Part shown: positions 1 through 10,041 of the stretch, piece by piece
Layout of the letters: each line of letters opens with the position of its first letter
Numbering within the stretch: the stretch's first letter is position 1
The notes under the pieces: model-generated
What the model was told of the DNA's origin: nothing
Database searches by the model: none
Seen by the model: only the letters and a program-made list of their open reading frames with translations
Assembly (NCBI RefSeq): GCF_000025845.1
Contig: NC_014014.1
Location: 62,001 to 126,000 of the forward strand
Source of the DNA: Mycoplasma crocodyli MP145
Lineage (GTDB): Bacteria; Bacillota_I; Bacilli_A; Mycoplasmatales; Metamycoplasmataceae
Reading direction: 5' to 3'
DNA length: 64,000 bases
Made by a program: the position numbers and the translations under genes

Positions 1-980
1 GAACTTTCAACTACTTCAACATGTTTTTTTGTTTCTGCGATTGCCTTTGAATTATTTGCTTGAATCGTCATGTTTTCAGATTTTATTTTTATAAACTCAC
101 CATATTCTTGTGCTAAGTTAAGCATTTGACCTGGTTTTAGTGTGTGACCGTGCACCTTTAAAATATTTTCGTCCGTTACAACAACAAGTGAAGTTGCAAT
201 AGATTCAATTTGTCTAGTGAATTCTTCTTTATCGAATTTATCTTGTTCTTCAAGGTCAATTATAAACTCTGTACAATATCCAAACTCTCCATCAAAAACT
301 TCTGTATCATTAATAAAACTATTAATGTCATCAGTTGTTTTTGATATTTGAACTGGTTTTCCTTGGAAGTATGAAAGCATTCCTTCGAAAATTACAAATA
401 AACCTTCACCACCACTATCGGTTACTCCAACTTCTCTTAAAATTTTTAATTTATTTGGTGTATTATCGCAAGCAATTCTCATAAATTCAAGAACTTTAGT
501 AAAAAAATCAAGAATACTTACTTTTGTAAAATCCTTTTTATATTCCTTTTGAATCATTTCGCTTGTTTCTCTTATTACTGTTAAAATTGTTCCTTCAACA
601 GGTTTAAGAACAGCACCATATGCTTTTTGTTGCGCAGTATTTAAGGCTTGGACTAAATCTTTGACTGTTGCTGAATTTTTCTCAGAAAGCCCCATAGAAA
701 ATCCTTTGAATATTTGACTTAAAATAACTCCTGAGTTACCTCTTGCACCAAGTAGCATTCCTTTTGCAATCGAAGATGAAACTACTGAGATGCTCTCATC
801 AGTTATGTTTCTACAATTATCAATTGCAGTATTAATTGTTGAAGACATATTTGTTCCAGTATCACCATCTGGGACTGGGAAAACATTCAATGCATCAATC
901 CTATTTTTCGAGTTACTTAATGCATTAGATGCTGAAATCATAGCATTAAGGAACATTTGACCATCTAAACTTTTATTCAT
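1..980 (-). CDS. FakA-like DhaL/DegV-partner kinase (YloV family), 3' end outside window
   Basis: Partial gene read leftwards, with the C-terminus beyond base 1. The N-terminal DhaL domain carries the Asp-rich Mg/ATP loop (NVFPVPDGDTGTNM, about residues 29-42), then GARGNSGVILSQ and a second Gly-rich loop (VTDSGGEGL). These are hallmarks of FakA/YloV, the ATP-binding subunit that phosphorylates fatty acids held by FakB/DegV proteins. The start overlaps the upstream Asp23-family gene by 8 nt, the usual yloU-yloV pairing in Firmicutes and Mollicutes. Family assignment is firm; the fatty-acid substrate is inferred from the family. No FakB gene lies in the window. Confidence 0.88.
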   Translation of the reverse strand, partial: MNKSLDGQMFLNAMISASNALSNSKNRIDALNVFPVPDGDTGTNMSSTINTAIDNCRNITDESISVVSSSIAKGMLLGARGNSGVILSQIFKGFSMGLSEKNSATVKDLVQALNTAQQKAYGAVLKPVEGTILTVIRETSEMIQKEYKKDFTKVSILDFFTKVLEFMRIACDNTPNKLKILREVGVTDSGGEGLFVIFEGMLSYFQGKPVQISKTTDDINSFINDTEVFDGEFGYCTEFIIDLEEQDKFDKEEFTRQIESIATSLVVVTDENILKVHGHTLKPGQMLNLAQEYGEFIKIKSENMTIQANNSKAIAETKKHVEVVES

Positions 981-1284
981 CAGAAACTCCTTTAATCATT
1001 ATGTTTAATTTGTAAATTTTCTCACCCATTGGTTTTAATATGTAATTCATTTGTTGATATATTTCATTGACTATCCTTTTAGCTGAAAGCCCTCTTAAGA
1101 TTGTAAGTGCGCATCTTATTGACCAACCTTTTTCGGTACGCTCAGCAAAAATACTTTCAAGACATTCATCATTTTGCAAGTCAATTGCATTTAAGTTTTC
1201 AAAATCATAAACATTAAAGCCTTTAACGCCAGGCGTTTCCTTAATTATGTTTATCAATGTTCTTTTGATATCTAGTAAATTCAT
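973..1284 (-). CDS. Asp23/Gls24-family protein (YloU-like)
   Basis: Small acidic protein of 103 residues resembling the Asp23/Gls24 (DUF322) family that precedes yloV/fakA in many Firmicutes. An upstream in-frame start at 1308 is possible, but ATG 1284 is preceded by a clear Shine-Dalgarno (AGGAGAG, 6-nt spacer) and is preferred. The 3' end overlaps fakA by 8 nt, so the two are probably translationally coupled. In mycoplasmas the role is unknown; Firmicute relatives are membrane-associated or envelope-stress proteins. Confidence 0.75.
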   Translation of the reverse strand: MNLLDIKRTLINIIKETPGVKGFNVYDFENLNAIDLQNDECLESIFAERTEKGWSIRCALTILRGLSAKRIVNEIYQQMNYILKPMGEKIYKLNIMIKGVSDE

Positions 1285-1337
1285 TAACAACTCTCCTAAA
1301 ATAATCATTTTATAGTATTTTATTATATTTAAAAATA

Positions 1338-1343
1338 TATAAT
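1338..1343 (+). promoter_or_regulatory. -10 box (TATAAT) of leaderless recO
   Basis: A perfect TATAAT ends 7 nt before the recO ATG and no Shine-Dalgarno is visible. The transcript should therefore begin at or within a base or two of the start codon. Confidence 0.6.
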
Positions 1344-1350
1344 TAAAAAT

Positions 1351-2046
1351 ATGGCTGAAAGTATTATTAAAGGTATAACTCTAAAAGTTATTGAAACAAT
1401 CCATCCTAAAGCATCAATTTTAATATTTACAAATTCTGGGCATTTAAGCCTTTATGCAGAAGGTATTTTTAATACAAACAGCAAAAATAGAAGCAATTTA
1501 ATTCTTGGTTCACTAGTGGAAGTTGAATATTTTAGAGCAAGACTTAACAACAAAATGAGTAAGTTAAAGAAGGTTTCAATCCTTAAAGAAGTTGATGTTA
1601 CTCAATTGTTTAATTCTCTATTTATCCAAAAAATAATTTACATATTTGACTATATCACAGTTAAAAACAACTTAGTAGACATTTACGAAAAGTTAATTGA
1701 TTTTATTGGTATAGGTCGTAACTCACATATCTTAACTATACTAGCAAGTTATATTTTAACTTATAACGGATATGAACCAAATTTTTCAAAATGCTCTGAG
1801 TGTGGTAGTTTTAAAAATATATCTGATTTTGAATTTTATAAAGGCGGTTACTTATGCCAAAATCATTCAAAAAATAGTATATCTATAGAAGAACTTGAAG
1901 CATATTATTGACTTAGAAATGACCACAAAAAATATATCGAGGAAGTTACCCCAACAATAAACAAATTAATTTATCAAAAATTAATCAATCATTTAAGTGA
2001 AATTGGCTTTGCAATAAGTTGGGAAGATTTAAGCAAATTTACTTAA
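1351..2046 (+). CDS. recO: DNA repair protein RecO
   Basis: 231 residues with one internal TGA (Trp) at 1909. The N-terminal half is OB-fold-like and is followed by a helical domain. A putative zinc site is formed by Cys148, Cys151, Cys169 and His172 (CSEC...CQNH), near the usual RecO cysteine cluster. RecO loads RecA onto SSB-coated DNA in the RecFOR pathway. The gene converges on rsmD and overlaps its 3' end by 18 nt. It starts at the TATAAT-proximal ATG with no ribosome-binding site. Sequence similarity is modest, as is typical of mollicute RecO. Confidence 0.78.
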
Positions 2047-2577
2047 AAATATTACAAAAACTCTTCCATATTTTTTTGACTTATTTATTATAAAACCTTT
2101 TGGAATAACAATTGCATTTTCATCATTTGTCTCTATAATAATTGTTCCAAATTTGTTTAATAAGTCGTTTTCTTTAATTGTTTCGAGAGACTGATTAAGC
2201 AAGTCTTTTCTATCATAAGGCGGATCAATAAATATAAAATCAAACTTTTTACCGCCGCTTTTTGTAAGAAAATAAATAACATCAGAATTTCAAACTTCAA
2301 GATTATTAATATCAAGGTTTTTAATATTTTTTTTAATTATTTCATAAGCTTTTTTATCTTTTTCAACAGCTACTGCTTTCATAGCATATCTTGATAAAGC
2401 TTCAATACTTCATGCGCCACTTCCGGCAAATAAATCAAGAACTATTTTGTCTTTAAGATCAAATTGAATACTGGAAAAAACAGATTCTCTTATTTTATCT
2501 GTTGTAGGTCTTGTGGTTTCTAATTCCGGTTGTTCAATTAGTCTTTTTCCGTATTTTCCTGCTATAATTCTTAACAT
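2029..2577 (-). CDS. rsmD: 16S rRNA (guanine-N2)-methyltransferase RsmD
   Basis: 182 residues, the normal RsmD length. It opens with MLRIIAGKYGKR, has the SAM-binding motif LDLFAGSGAWSIEA and the catalytic DPPY motif (FIFIDPPYDRK). RsmD methylates G966 (E. coli numbering) of 16S rRNA in the small subunit. Two tryptophans are encoded by TGA. The gene is divergent from def and overlaps the end of recO tail-to-tail. A TATAAT at 2584-2589 lies 6 nt before the ATG, so the mRNA should be leaderless. Confidence 0.93.
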
Positions 2578-2583
2578 ATTTTT

Positions 2584-2628
2584 ATTATATTGTAAATTAA
2601 GTTAATATAAAAATAAATTGTTTATAAT
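2584..2628. promoter_or_regulatory. Divergent leaderless promoters for rsmD and def
   Basis: Minus-strand TATAAT at 2589-2584 lies 6 nt before the rsmD ATG. Plus-strand TATAAT at 2623-2628 lies 7 nt before the def ATG. Neither gene has a Shine-Dalgarno, so both transcripts should start at the initiation codon. The two -10 boxes sit only about 33 nt apart and may share or compete for RNA polymerase. Confidence 0.6.
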
Positions 2629-2635
2629 TTAAAAT

Positions 2636-3187
2636 ATGTACGAAGTAAAATTAGTTAAATTGCCTAAAAAGGTATTAAGAGAAAAATCTAAGGATGTTCC
2701 AATTCCTTTATTGCCTGAAGATGTTGAACTTGCAGAAAAAATGATTTATCATATTGATGATAGTCAAAAAGAAGGTTCAAAATTCAGAGCGGGTGTAGGA
2801 GTTGCTGCTGTTCAATATGGAATTCTAAAAAATGTATTTTATGTTCACGTTAGAGATTTTGATAAAGATATAGAAATCTTTCGAGATGTTTTATTCAATC
2901 CTAAAATTATCTCGAAAAGTGAAACATTAACAGCTTTAAGTGACGGAGAAGGTTGTTTAAGTGTTTCTGAGTCTTGACCGGGTCAAAGCGGACTTGTTCA
3001 TAGAAGTGCAAGAATAGTTGTAGAAGCCTACTCATATATGCAAAAAAAAGTTGTTGAATTTGATGTATTTGGCTATGTAGCAATTGTTTTCCAACACGAA
3101 CTTGACCATTTAGAAGGTAAGTTATTCATTGATAGAATTGACAAAAAGAACCCTTGAAAAAAGCATAAAAACGCATTATATTTATAG
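2636..3187 (+). CDS. def: Peptide deformylase
   Basis: 183 residues. All three deformylase motifs are present: GVGVAAVQYG (residues 53-62, where the usual Pro of GxGxAAPQ is Val), EGCLS (105-109, metal-ligand Cys) and QHELDH (153-158, two His ligands and the catalytic Glu). It removes the N-formyl group from nascent proteins. A TGA Trp codon follows the EGCLS segment. The mRNA is predicted leaderless. The stop codon lies within the Shine-Dalgarno region of the next gene, 8 nt before its ATG, so they form an operon. Confidence 0.95.
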
Positions 3188-3195
3188 GAGATAAA

Positions 3196-4260
3196 ATGAA
3201 CACAACAACATTAATTAGAGGTGAAAAACACCACTTCCAAAGCGTTCTTGAAAGTATTGAAAGAATAGGACAAGTAATTCGTCCTGATATAGTAGTTCCT
3301 ATTTTGTTTATCTCGATTTTGGTTATTGGTTTCTTCATGGGGTTCTTTATGAGTTTCATAAGAAGTATAATATCAACAGCAATTATTATTGGTATTTTAG
3401 CTATAGTAATATTTGTTTCAGAACCAATAATTTCATCTAAGATGATTACCATTTTACAAGATAATAAAATTGATGCTGAAACCATAAAAAGCAGTGCTTT
3501 AATACTTACAAAGTTGATTGTACCTATTGTTTGTTTCATTTCGCTTTTTATATCATATTTTATTTTTGGTATTGCTATGTTAGTTCTAAAAATACTTAAA
3601 TCTTTAAATCCAAACAAAGGAAATAAAAAACTTGTATTTAGATTTTTAGGTGGTTTATTAGCTTTAGGAACTTGTTTTCCGGTTGCAACTTTCTTTACTA
3701 ACACGATTAACTTCTCAACGAGAGCTGAAAATAAATTAACTGATAATTTTATTAATCCACAAGTTAAATTATTTACCTTTGGAAAAGGTGTTGGGTTAGG
3801 AAAAAATCTTAGAACAGTATCAGATATTTTCGAAAATAAAGATGTTGCTCAATTACTTTTTACCAATCCTCTTAGTTTATCTCCTGACGATAGACAAGAA
3901 TTAATAGAAAAAACTGCAAGCTTTTTAAATAACAAAGAATTTACCAAAGAAGCCACGGACATGATTAATTCAAAAATTGAAAAAGAAGCAGAAAAAGCTC
4001 TTCAAAATCATCCAGAACAAAAGATTACTAATGATTTAATCAAAAAAGCTCTTGATACAAATCTCGACGAAGTTAAAGTAAACAACAAACCAATTTCAGA
4101 AATGTTTGATACTTTAAATTTAAAAGATAAATTGAATGATACTGGTAAACAATCTATAGAAAGTATCATAAATAACATGGTTGAAAAATATTCAGATGAT
4201 TCTGTAGATCCAGAATTGCAAAAACAACTTATCGATAGTTTGATGAAAAAATACCTATAA
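3196..4260 (+). CDS. CvpA-like multispanning membrane protein
   Basis: 354 residues with an AGGAGA ribosome-binding site just after the def stop. Residues about 30-165 hold three to four hydrophobic segments with a Gly-rich first helix (GFFMGFFMSFIRS) and a FRFLGGLLAL segment, the pattern of CvpA (colicin V production)-like proteins. The C-terminal 170 residues are charged, Glu/Lys-rich and probably helical. Role unknown; CvpA family members are inner-membrane proteins linked to export or envelope stress. Assignment rests on topology and short motifs only. Confidence 0.55.
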   Translation: MNTTTLIRGEKHHFQSVLESIERIGQVIRPDIVVPILFISILVIGFFMGFFMSFIRSIISTAIIIGILAIVIFVSEPIISSKMITILQDNKIDAETIKSSALILTKLIVPIVCFISLFISYFIFGIAMLVLKILKSLNPNKGNKKLVFRFLGGLLALGTCFPVATFFTNTINFSTRAENKLTDNFINPQVKLFTFGKGVGLGKNLRTVSDIFENKDVAQLLFTNPLSLSPDDRQELIEKTASFLNNKEFTKEATDMINSKIEKEAEKALQNHPEQKITNDLIKKALDTNLDEVKVNNKPISEMFDTLNLKDKLNDTGKQSIESIINNMVEKYSDDSVDPELQKQLIDSLMKKYL

Positions 4261-4280
4261 AATATTAAAGGTATTTTTTT
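4247..4280 (+). terminator. Rho-independent terminator
   Basis: AAAAATACCT and AGGTATTTTTTT form a stem that overlaps the last codons of the CvpA-like gene and runs into a T tract. Confidence 0.75.
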
Positions 4281-4316
4281 ATTTATAAATGATTATAATA
4301 ATAGTGGAGGTTTATT

Positions 4317-6116
4317 TTGAAAACACTATTTAAATATCAATTAAAAACATTTATAAAAAGTCCTTTTGTATATGTTTTATTAGCTATAACTTTTGTCTCG
4401 GTCTTATCAATATTTGCAACAACCATTTCATTCAATATTCGTGAATCCGGTTTAATTACAAGAAGTTTTTTAATATTTATTTATCCTAATTTAACTACTT
4501 TGATTACTATATTTACAATTATTGCTACGGTCTTTTCATTCTATTTCTATAAGACCGAAGGTCTCTCATTTATAATGCAATCAAAACCAATATCGAGAAA
4601 AAAAATATTCTTGTCAAATTCTTTAAACTCATTTATTTTTAATGCAATATTTAGCTTTTTGGTTTGACTAATTGTTATTATTTTTGCCTCATTAATTATT
4701 GTGTTTAAAAACAATCCAAATGTTTCTGGAGAGTTTAAATATCTGGTTTTCTTTAGTCTTGGATATATGCTTGTAACATTATTACTAAACTTATTTTTCA
4801 TTTCTGTTGTTGCGCTGTGCTCAACAAAATTAGGAAGAAAATCAACAAGTGGTTTAGTTTTCGGTTCTTACTTTGGATTTATGTTTTTCAATGCGATTAT
4901 AGGAACTATTTCATTTGGAGTATCAGATATTTTCATAAAAGAACATGCAGAAAATTATGTTACTAAAAACGGAAAAATCGTTAACTATTTCAATGTTGAA
5001 AAGAAGAATTCATATGGTGGTCAAAAAGTTTCGGCCTTACTATCTGATGAAAAAATTAAGAATAATTTTTATTCACATTTCTTAAATTTTCTTTATATTT
5101 TCAACATTAAAGGAATGATAGATTCGAGCTTCAATAGCATTAGTTCATTAAGTTTATCAGATTACGAAGAAACTCACTTAATACCCACTTCAATACAAGT
5201 TAAGTATTATAAAAATTTAACTAAAGATGAATTTGAAAATAGATATTTTAATTACTACTCACTAGGAGGAACAAACAATTCTGTCAAAAGTTTTATTGAT
5301 TTAGGCAATAATAACGGATTAAACTACTATAAAACAATTGATTTTCTCAATAAAGCAAGAACATATGAAATTGTATTACCGAAAATTGAAGATACAAAAA
5401 CCAACAATAATATTAAAAAGGACTATTTGTTTTATTCGAGAGCATTCAAGATTAAAGAAACAAGTAGTAACGATTCTAAATTTAACATTAATGAATTAAT
5501 TAAATTAACTGATGATGAGCAAACTAAATTAAAAGAAATCGATGATAAAATTAAGCCATATTTAAATCCCGAAAAAATAAATTCAATACCAAATGCTTTA
5601 ATTGAACAATTAAACATTTTACAAGATTCAATAATTAATAGAATTTCAATAAACTTTGAAAAAGAAGTTCAAAATCGTGTAAAAATCAATTGAGAAGGAT
5701 GAGAAGAAAAAGTTAATACTTTTATTGAAGAACTCAAAAGTGAATACCCAGACGAACTACCAGAAAATATTGCTTCTGTTAAAGCATCATATTTAGATAA
5801 AAAACTAATGTGAGAACTATTTTCTATGAAGTTACAAGCTCAAACAAAAGCTAAGATAAATGATAGTTCAACTATTTTGTATGGTCTACTATTAAAATAT
5901 TTTGATGAAGATTCAAAAAAATATAGTTATGAAGTTTATCCAAATAAATTAATAAGTAGTGATGTATTTTCAAGACAATATTCAAACAAACCTTATGTTG
6001 GAGAACTTGTTACTTGAAAATACCCATTATATTTATCGTTGTTAATCATTATTCTTTTATCATCTGGTTCTTATTCGTTAGCATATTTCTTGAATAAGAA
6101 GAGAGTTATAAATTAG
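4317..6116 (+). CDS. ABC-2 type transporter permease
   Basis: 599 residues, starting at TTG 4317 behind GGAGG (4304-4308); no suitable ATG lies nearby. It stays open across four TGA Trp codons. There is an N-terminal membrane segment (FVYVLLAITFVSVLSIFA), further hydrophobic helices to about residue 210, a large hydrophilic region of roughly 340 residues and a final helix near the C-terminus followed by a positive tail. That layout fits an ABC-2 exporter permease with a large extracytoplasmic domain. The partner ATPase follows after 10 nt. The substrate cannot be told from sequence. Confidence 0.78.
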
Positions 6117-6126
6117 GAGGTTGATT

Positions 6127-7047
6127 ATGGAACAAAAAATAATTGAATTTAAAAATGTAACCAAAAAATTTGGTTCTAAAATAGCGCTTGACAATATTTC
6201 ATTTACTGTTTTCAAAGGTCAATTTCACGGATTTATAGGTGCGAATGGTGCGGGTAAAACAACTTCATTTAGATGTTTGTTTGATTTTTATCCAGACACT
6301 AAAGGTGAAATATTTATCAATGGAATTAATTCAACAGATCCCAAGTCAAAACAAAAAATTGGCTATATTCCTGAAGATTCAACTTTTCCTAAAAAGTTAA
6401 ATGTTAGAGATTATTTAAACTTTTTTTGCGAACTAAGTGGTAAAACAAAAGAAGAATCTAAAACACTTGTTCAAAATTTAATGGACAAATATGAGTTTGC
6501 CAAAGAGCTTCAAACTAAGAACGGCAATAAACTTTCATCAGGAGAAAAGAAAAAAGTTTTATTAATGCAGGCACTTATTAGTGATCCTGAAATCCTTGTT
6601 CTTGATGAGCCAGCTGCAAATCTTGATCCGAAAATAAGAATTCAACTTTATGAGATATTGAAAAAACTTCAAAAAGAAGGCAAAACAATTTTTATATCAA
6701 GTCATATTTTAGCCGAATTAGAACAATATATTGATAGTTATACCGTTATCGAAAAAGGTAAAGTGTACGAAACAAAAACCATTGAAGAAAAATCCAAATC
6801 AAGTCATTACAACTACTATGTTACTTCAGCAGAAATTGATAAAGTTGAAGAAATTATCAAGAATTTCACTCTTAAAAGCCCATTCGAATTTAAGAAAAAC
6901 AAGAATACAATTCTTATGAAATTAGAACCAAAACAGATTGAAAAAATTTCGGCTGAATTATTCAAATCAGGCTTAAACATAGAGTCAATTGGAAAATACA
7001 AAGTAAATCTTAACGAACTTTACTTTGATGTTATTAAAGGCGAATAA
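6127..7047 (+). CDS. ABC transporter ATP-binding protein
   Basis: 306 residues. ATG 6127 is chosen over an upstream in-frame TTG because AGGAGG at 6115-6120 is 6 nt away. All NBD motifs are present: Walker A GANGAGKTT (38-46), signature LSSGEKKK, Walker B ILVLDEPAANLD and H-loop SSHI. The C-terminal ~85 residues form an accessory domain. It should pair with the upstream permease as an exporter of the ABC-2/CcmA-like type. The gene ends in a shared bidirectional terminator. Confidence 0.92.
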   Translation: MEQKIIEFKNVTKKFGSKIALDNISFTVFKGQFHGFIGANGAGKTTSFRCLFDFYPDTKGEIFINGINSTDPKSKQKIGYIPEDSTFPKKLNVRDYLNFFCELSGKTKEESKTLVQNLMDKYEFAKELQTKNGNKLSSGEKKKVLLMQALISDPEILVLDEPAANLDPKIRIQLYEILKKLQKEGKTIFISSHILAELEQYIDSYTVIEKGKVYETKTIEEKSKSSHYNYYVTSAEIDKVEEIIKNFTLKSPFEFKKNKNTILMKLEPKQIEKISAELFKSGLNIESIGKYKVNLNELYFDVIKGE

Positions 7048-7049
7048 TA

Positions 7050-7080
7050 AAAAAACCAGGATTAATTTCCTGATTTTTTT
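7050..7080. terminator. Bidirectional terminator between ABC exporter and rbgA
   Basis: An A-rich arm, CAGGA/TCCTG stem and T-rich arm lie between converging genes, giving a U tract on both strands. It overlaps the rbgA stop codon. Confidence 0.7.
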
Positions 7081-7936
7081 AATCAAATGTTACACCACTT
7101 AAATTTTTTAATCAATTCATAAAAAATATACGTGCTTTTATTAAATCTGGTTTACCATGTTGATTGAAAAAACCATTATTATTAGCTAGGTCATGGAATA
7201 AACTGTAGATTTCATTTTCATCGCTTGAAGGAATTAATTTTAATAGTTCAATAACTTTATTTGGATAGTATTTAGAAATAAGTTTGTAAGATTGCGTTGA
7301 AATAAAATCAAGAGGAAAAATATCACTTTTTATCGATCCTATTGCAACTAATTTAGATGCTATTTCCTGGTTTTCAAACTTAGGCAATAATATTCCCGGT
7401 GTATCAAGAAAATAGTGATTACCAACAGCGACTCATTGTTTCAATCTTGTAACCCCAGGAAAGTTGGCAACTTTAAGAGTTGATTTTTGTTGCATTAAAT
7501 TAATTAATGTACTCTTACCGCTATTGGGAACACCGACAACGAAACTTTTTATTTTTGAAGAAATCATTCCTCTTTGTTTGTCTCTTTCTATTTTTTCTTT
7601 CATAATAAAATTAATTTTATTGATAATGATTGATCTTGATTTTGACTTTCTTAAATCCAACCAAAGAATGTTTTCTGAATTAAATCTCTTTGTTATTAAA
7701 GATTTTTTTTCTTGATCCATTAGATCGGATTTAGTCACTATAAATAACCTTGGTTTTTGTGGCGATATCCTATCAAAGTCCTCATTATATGAGCTGATTG
7801 GACAACGAGCATCTAAAACTACAATAAAAAGATCGGCTAAATTTGCTATTGATTTTATTTCTTTAATAGCTTTAGCCATATGTCCTGGAAACCAGTTAAT
7901 TAAATTTTGAAATTCTTCGTTATTATTTTTTTTCAC
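7079..7936 (-). CDS. rbgA: Ribosome biogenesis GTPase RbgA (YlqF)
   Basis: 285 residues, in frame through three TGA codons. It opens with the signature NWFPGHMAKA and shows the circularly permuted GTPase order: TKSDLMD (G4) precedes GVPNSGKSTL (G1), then FPGVT (G2) and DTPGI (G3). RbgA promotes late maturation of the 50S subunit. The start overlaps the DivIVA-like gene by 14 nt, in the same leftward operon as the two SPOUT methyltransferases. Confidence 0.95.
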
Positions 7937-8189
7937 TTGTAAGTTCCCTCAATAATTCTCTATATTTTTTTATCTCAAATTTAAGACTATCGTTTTCATT
8001 TTTTAATATATCTAATTCGTTTTGTAATTTCTCTGTGTAAACAATTTGATTTTGAGAATCAAGATCATAAGCATATAAGTTGTTAGCTAGGTTCTCAATA
8101 AAATTATTCACATCTTCAATGTTGTAACCAAAAACATCGGTTTTAAATTCGTGTTCACTTAGTTCTTTTAGCAATTCTGTTATTGTCAT
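7923..8189 (-). CDS. DivIVA/GpsB-like coiled-coil protein
   Basis: 88 residues. The N-terminus shows the DivIVA/GpsB pattern (FKTDVFGYNIEDVNNFIE: an F-x-GY-x-DVN-x-F core), followed by about 50 residues of heptad-rich coiled coil. Family members bind curved membranes and organise cell division or wall growth. This one is unusually short for DivIVA and the organism has no wall, so its task is unclear. It starts 3 nt after the methyltransferase stop and overlaps rbgA. Confidence 0.65.
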   Translation of the reverse strand: MTITELLKELSEHEFKTDVFGYNIEDVNNFIENLANNLYAYDLDSQNQIVYTEKLQNELDILKNENDSLKFEIKKYRELLRELTSEKK

Positions 8190-8192
8190 TTT

Positions 8193-8924
8193 TTACTCAT
8201 TTCTTCATTTGTTTAGAATTATTGCTGCACATGTTGCAACGTTTAAACTCTCAAAAGATATTGGTATATAAACTTTATGTTTTGATAAATCAATAGCATT
8301 TTGAGATATTCCATTGCCTTCATTTCCTAAAACTAAAACTGATTTTTTAGGAAATGTGAAATTCTTCAATTCTGTTGCTTCTTTATCCAATAATGTGCTA
8401 ATTATACTAAAATCTTTACTCATTAATTTTGATAGTTCATCGTATTTATCTACTTGAACAATATTGGTTTTAAAAAACGAACCTTGACTTGCTCTTAAAC
8501 ATTTTGGATTATATATGTCAAAGTTTTTGACTATTAGTGTATCTATATCAAATGATTTACAAAGTCTTATGATTGTACCAATATTCCCAGGGTCTTGTAA
8601 ATCGTCTAAAAAAACAATTTTATCACCCAATACAATATTATTTTTTACGATTTTACAAACAGCAAAAACTGATTGTGGACTTTGTGCATCTAATACTTTT
8701 TTGGCTAGCTCATAGGTTATTAAGGTTGTTCTTTCATATTTTAAAATTTTTGAACTAGAACCAATTTCAAAAATTTCAACAACTATATTCTTGTCAATTG
8801 CTTCATCAATTAAATGCTCTCCTTCGATAATAAAAAGACCTTCTTTTTCGCGATATTTTTTCTCGCTTAACTTCTTAAGAAGTTTAAAAGTATCATTATT
8901 TGAACTTATTATTGATTTAGTCAT
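8193..8924 (-). CDS. TrmH/SpoU family RNA 2'-O-methyltransferase (RlmB-like)
   Basis: 243 residues, open through one TGA. SPOUT motifs are visible: motif 1 LDDLQDPGNIGTIIR, motif 2 VLVLGNEGNGIS and motif 3 IPISFESLNVATCAAI. An N-terminal substrate-binding domain (residues 1-95) is typical of RlmB/TsnR-like rRNA ribose methyltransferases. Its start overlaps the end of the neighbouring trmL-like gene by 8 nt, so two knotted methyltransferases are co-translated. The precise rRNA target is not deducible. Confidence 0.88.
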
Positions 8925-9441
8925 TTAGTAAAAAATCCTTTCCTTTTTGAACTTCAAATTTACTTAAATCTTTAAAATCTAACTGTCTCATAACTTCGAA
9001 ACCAACTATGCAAACACAATTAGCCAAATTAATTGATCTCATTTCTGAAACCATAGGAATTCTTAAACAATTATTAATATTTTTATGCAAAATATTTTTA
9101 TCTATTCCTGTTGATTCTCTTCCAAACATCAATCAAACTTCACCACTTTGATCATATGCTTTTTTAAAATTTTGTTCAGTGTATGTTTTAAGTCCATATC
9201 TAGTAATATAAAAAATATTTTTATTTTTATATTTATTTTCAAAGTCATCATATGAAGCGTGAATTTCATGTTGAATATCACTTAAAATTCGACCAGCTCC
9301 ATATCTTCTTAGATATTTTGGATGTAAGTCAAAAGAAGTTGGTTTAATGATGTGCAATTTTGCACCTAATGCAAAACAGGTTCTTATTATGTTTCCAGTA
9401 TTAGGACAAATTTCGGGTTGATAAAGTATTATATTAATCAT
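8917..9441 (-). CDS. trmL: tRNA (cytidine/uridine-34 2'-O)-methyltransferase TrmL
   Basis: 174 residues, the compact size of TrmL. It begins with INIILYQPEICPNTGNIIRTC (motif 1), contains FGRESTGI (motif 2) and IPMVSEMRSINLANCV (motif 3). TrmL methylates the wobble ribose of tRNA-Leu. One TGA codon at 9133 encodes Trp. A TATAAT at 9448-9453 lies 6 nt before the ATG with no Shine-Dalgarno, so the operon mRNA should be leaderless. Confidence 0.9.
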
Positions 9442-9506
9442 ATTTTTATTATATTAACAAATATGAAAATGTTTATCTTTTTTTATAAATATATTAAAAT
9501 AATAAT

Positions 9507-10031
9507 ATGTTAAAAAAACATGGTATTGTAAAGATTTTGTGCATATCTGATATCCATGGTAATAAATCATTGGCTGAATACATTTTAACTAATACAGAAC
9601 ATGATATAAGCTTATCTATGGGTGATACAGAATTGGATGATTCTTGAGTAAAGTCTCATTTTACCTATGCAATAGCTGGTAATAATGATTTTAGTAGTTC
9701 ATTAGGTGATTATAGTATTGTAAAAATTTTTGATTATAAAATTTTTATGACTCATGGTCATTTATTTGGTGGTTATAACACTTTGATGAATTATGAACTT
9801 TTGTTAAAAGCAACTTCCAAATTAGACGACATTAATTTGTTTGCGTTTGGACACAGTCACTTTCCATTGTTTTTTAATGAACAAAATAATGAAAAAGCAT
9901 TTTTAAATCCAGGAAGTATAACTTATCCTAGATTTGGAAGTGAACCTTCATTTGCGATTATAAATTTAAATATTGATAACAATAAAATAGAAAAAGTAGA
10001 ATTTATTAATCCGACAAAGATAAAAAAATAA
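9507..10031 (+). CDS. YfcE/MJ0936-type metallophosphoesterase
   Basis: 174 residues, with one TGA codon near residue 51. The five metallophosphoesterase motifs occur in order: SDIHGN, MGD, AGNND, THGH and GHSH, then NPGS. Small proteins of this type are Mn-dependent phosphodiesterases with broad activity in vitro. The ATG lies 6 nt after TAAAAT (9495-9500) with no Shine-Dalgarno. A HAD phosphatase follows after 10 nt, so the two are co-transcribed. Confidence 0.9.
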
Positions 10032-10041
10032 AAGAGGTAAC

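Noticed and set aside
3126-3704. Long open frame on the minus strand inside the CvpA-like gene
   Set aside because: It is antisense to a well-placed gene with an SD, has no SD or family features of its own, and its hydrophobic composition mirrors the membrane segments on the other strand.
4317-6116. Apparent pseudogene made of three short frames
   Set aside because: All breaks are TGA, which encodes Trp in this organism. Reading with code 4 gives one intact 599-residue permease. The same applies to many other genes here.
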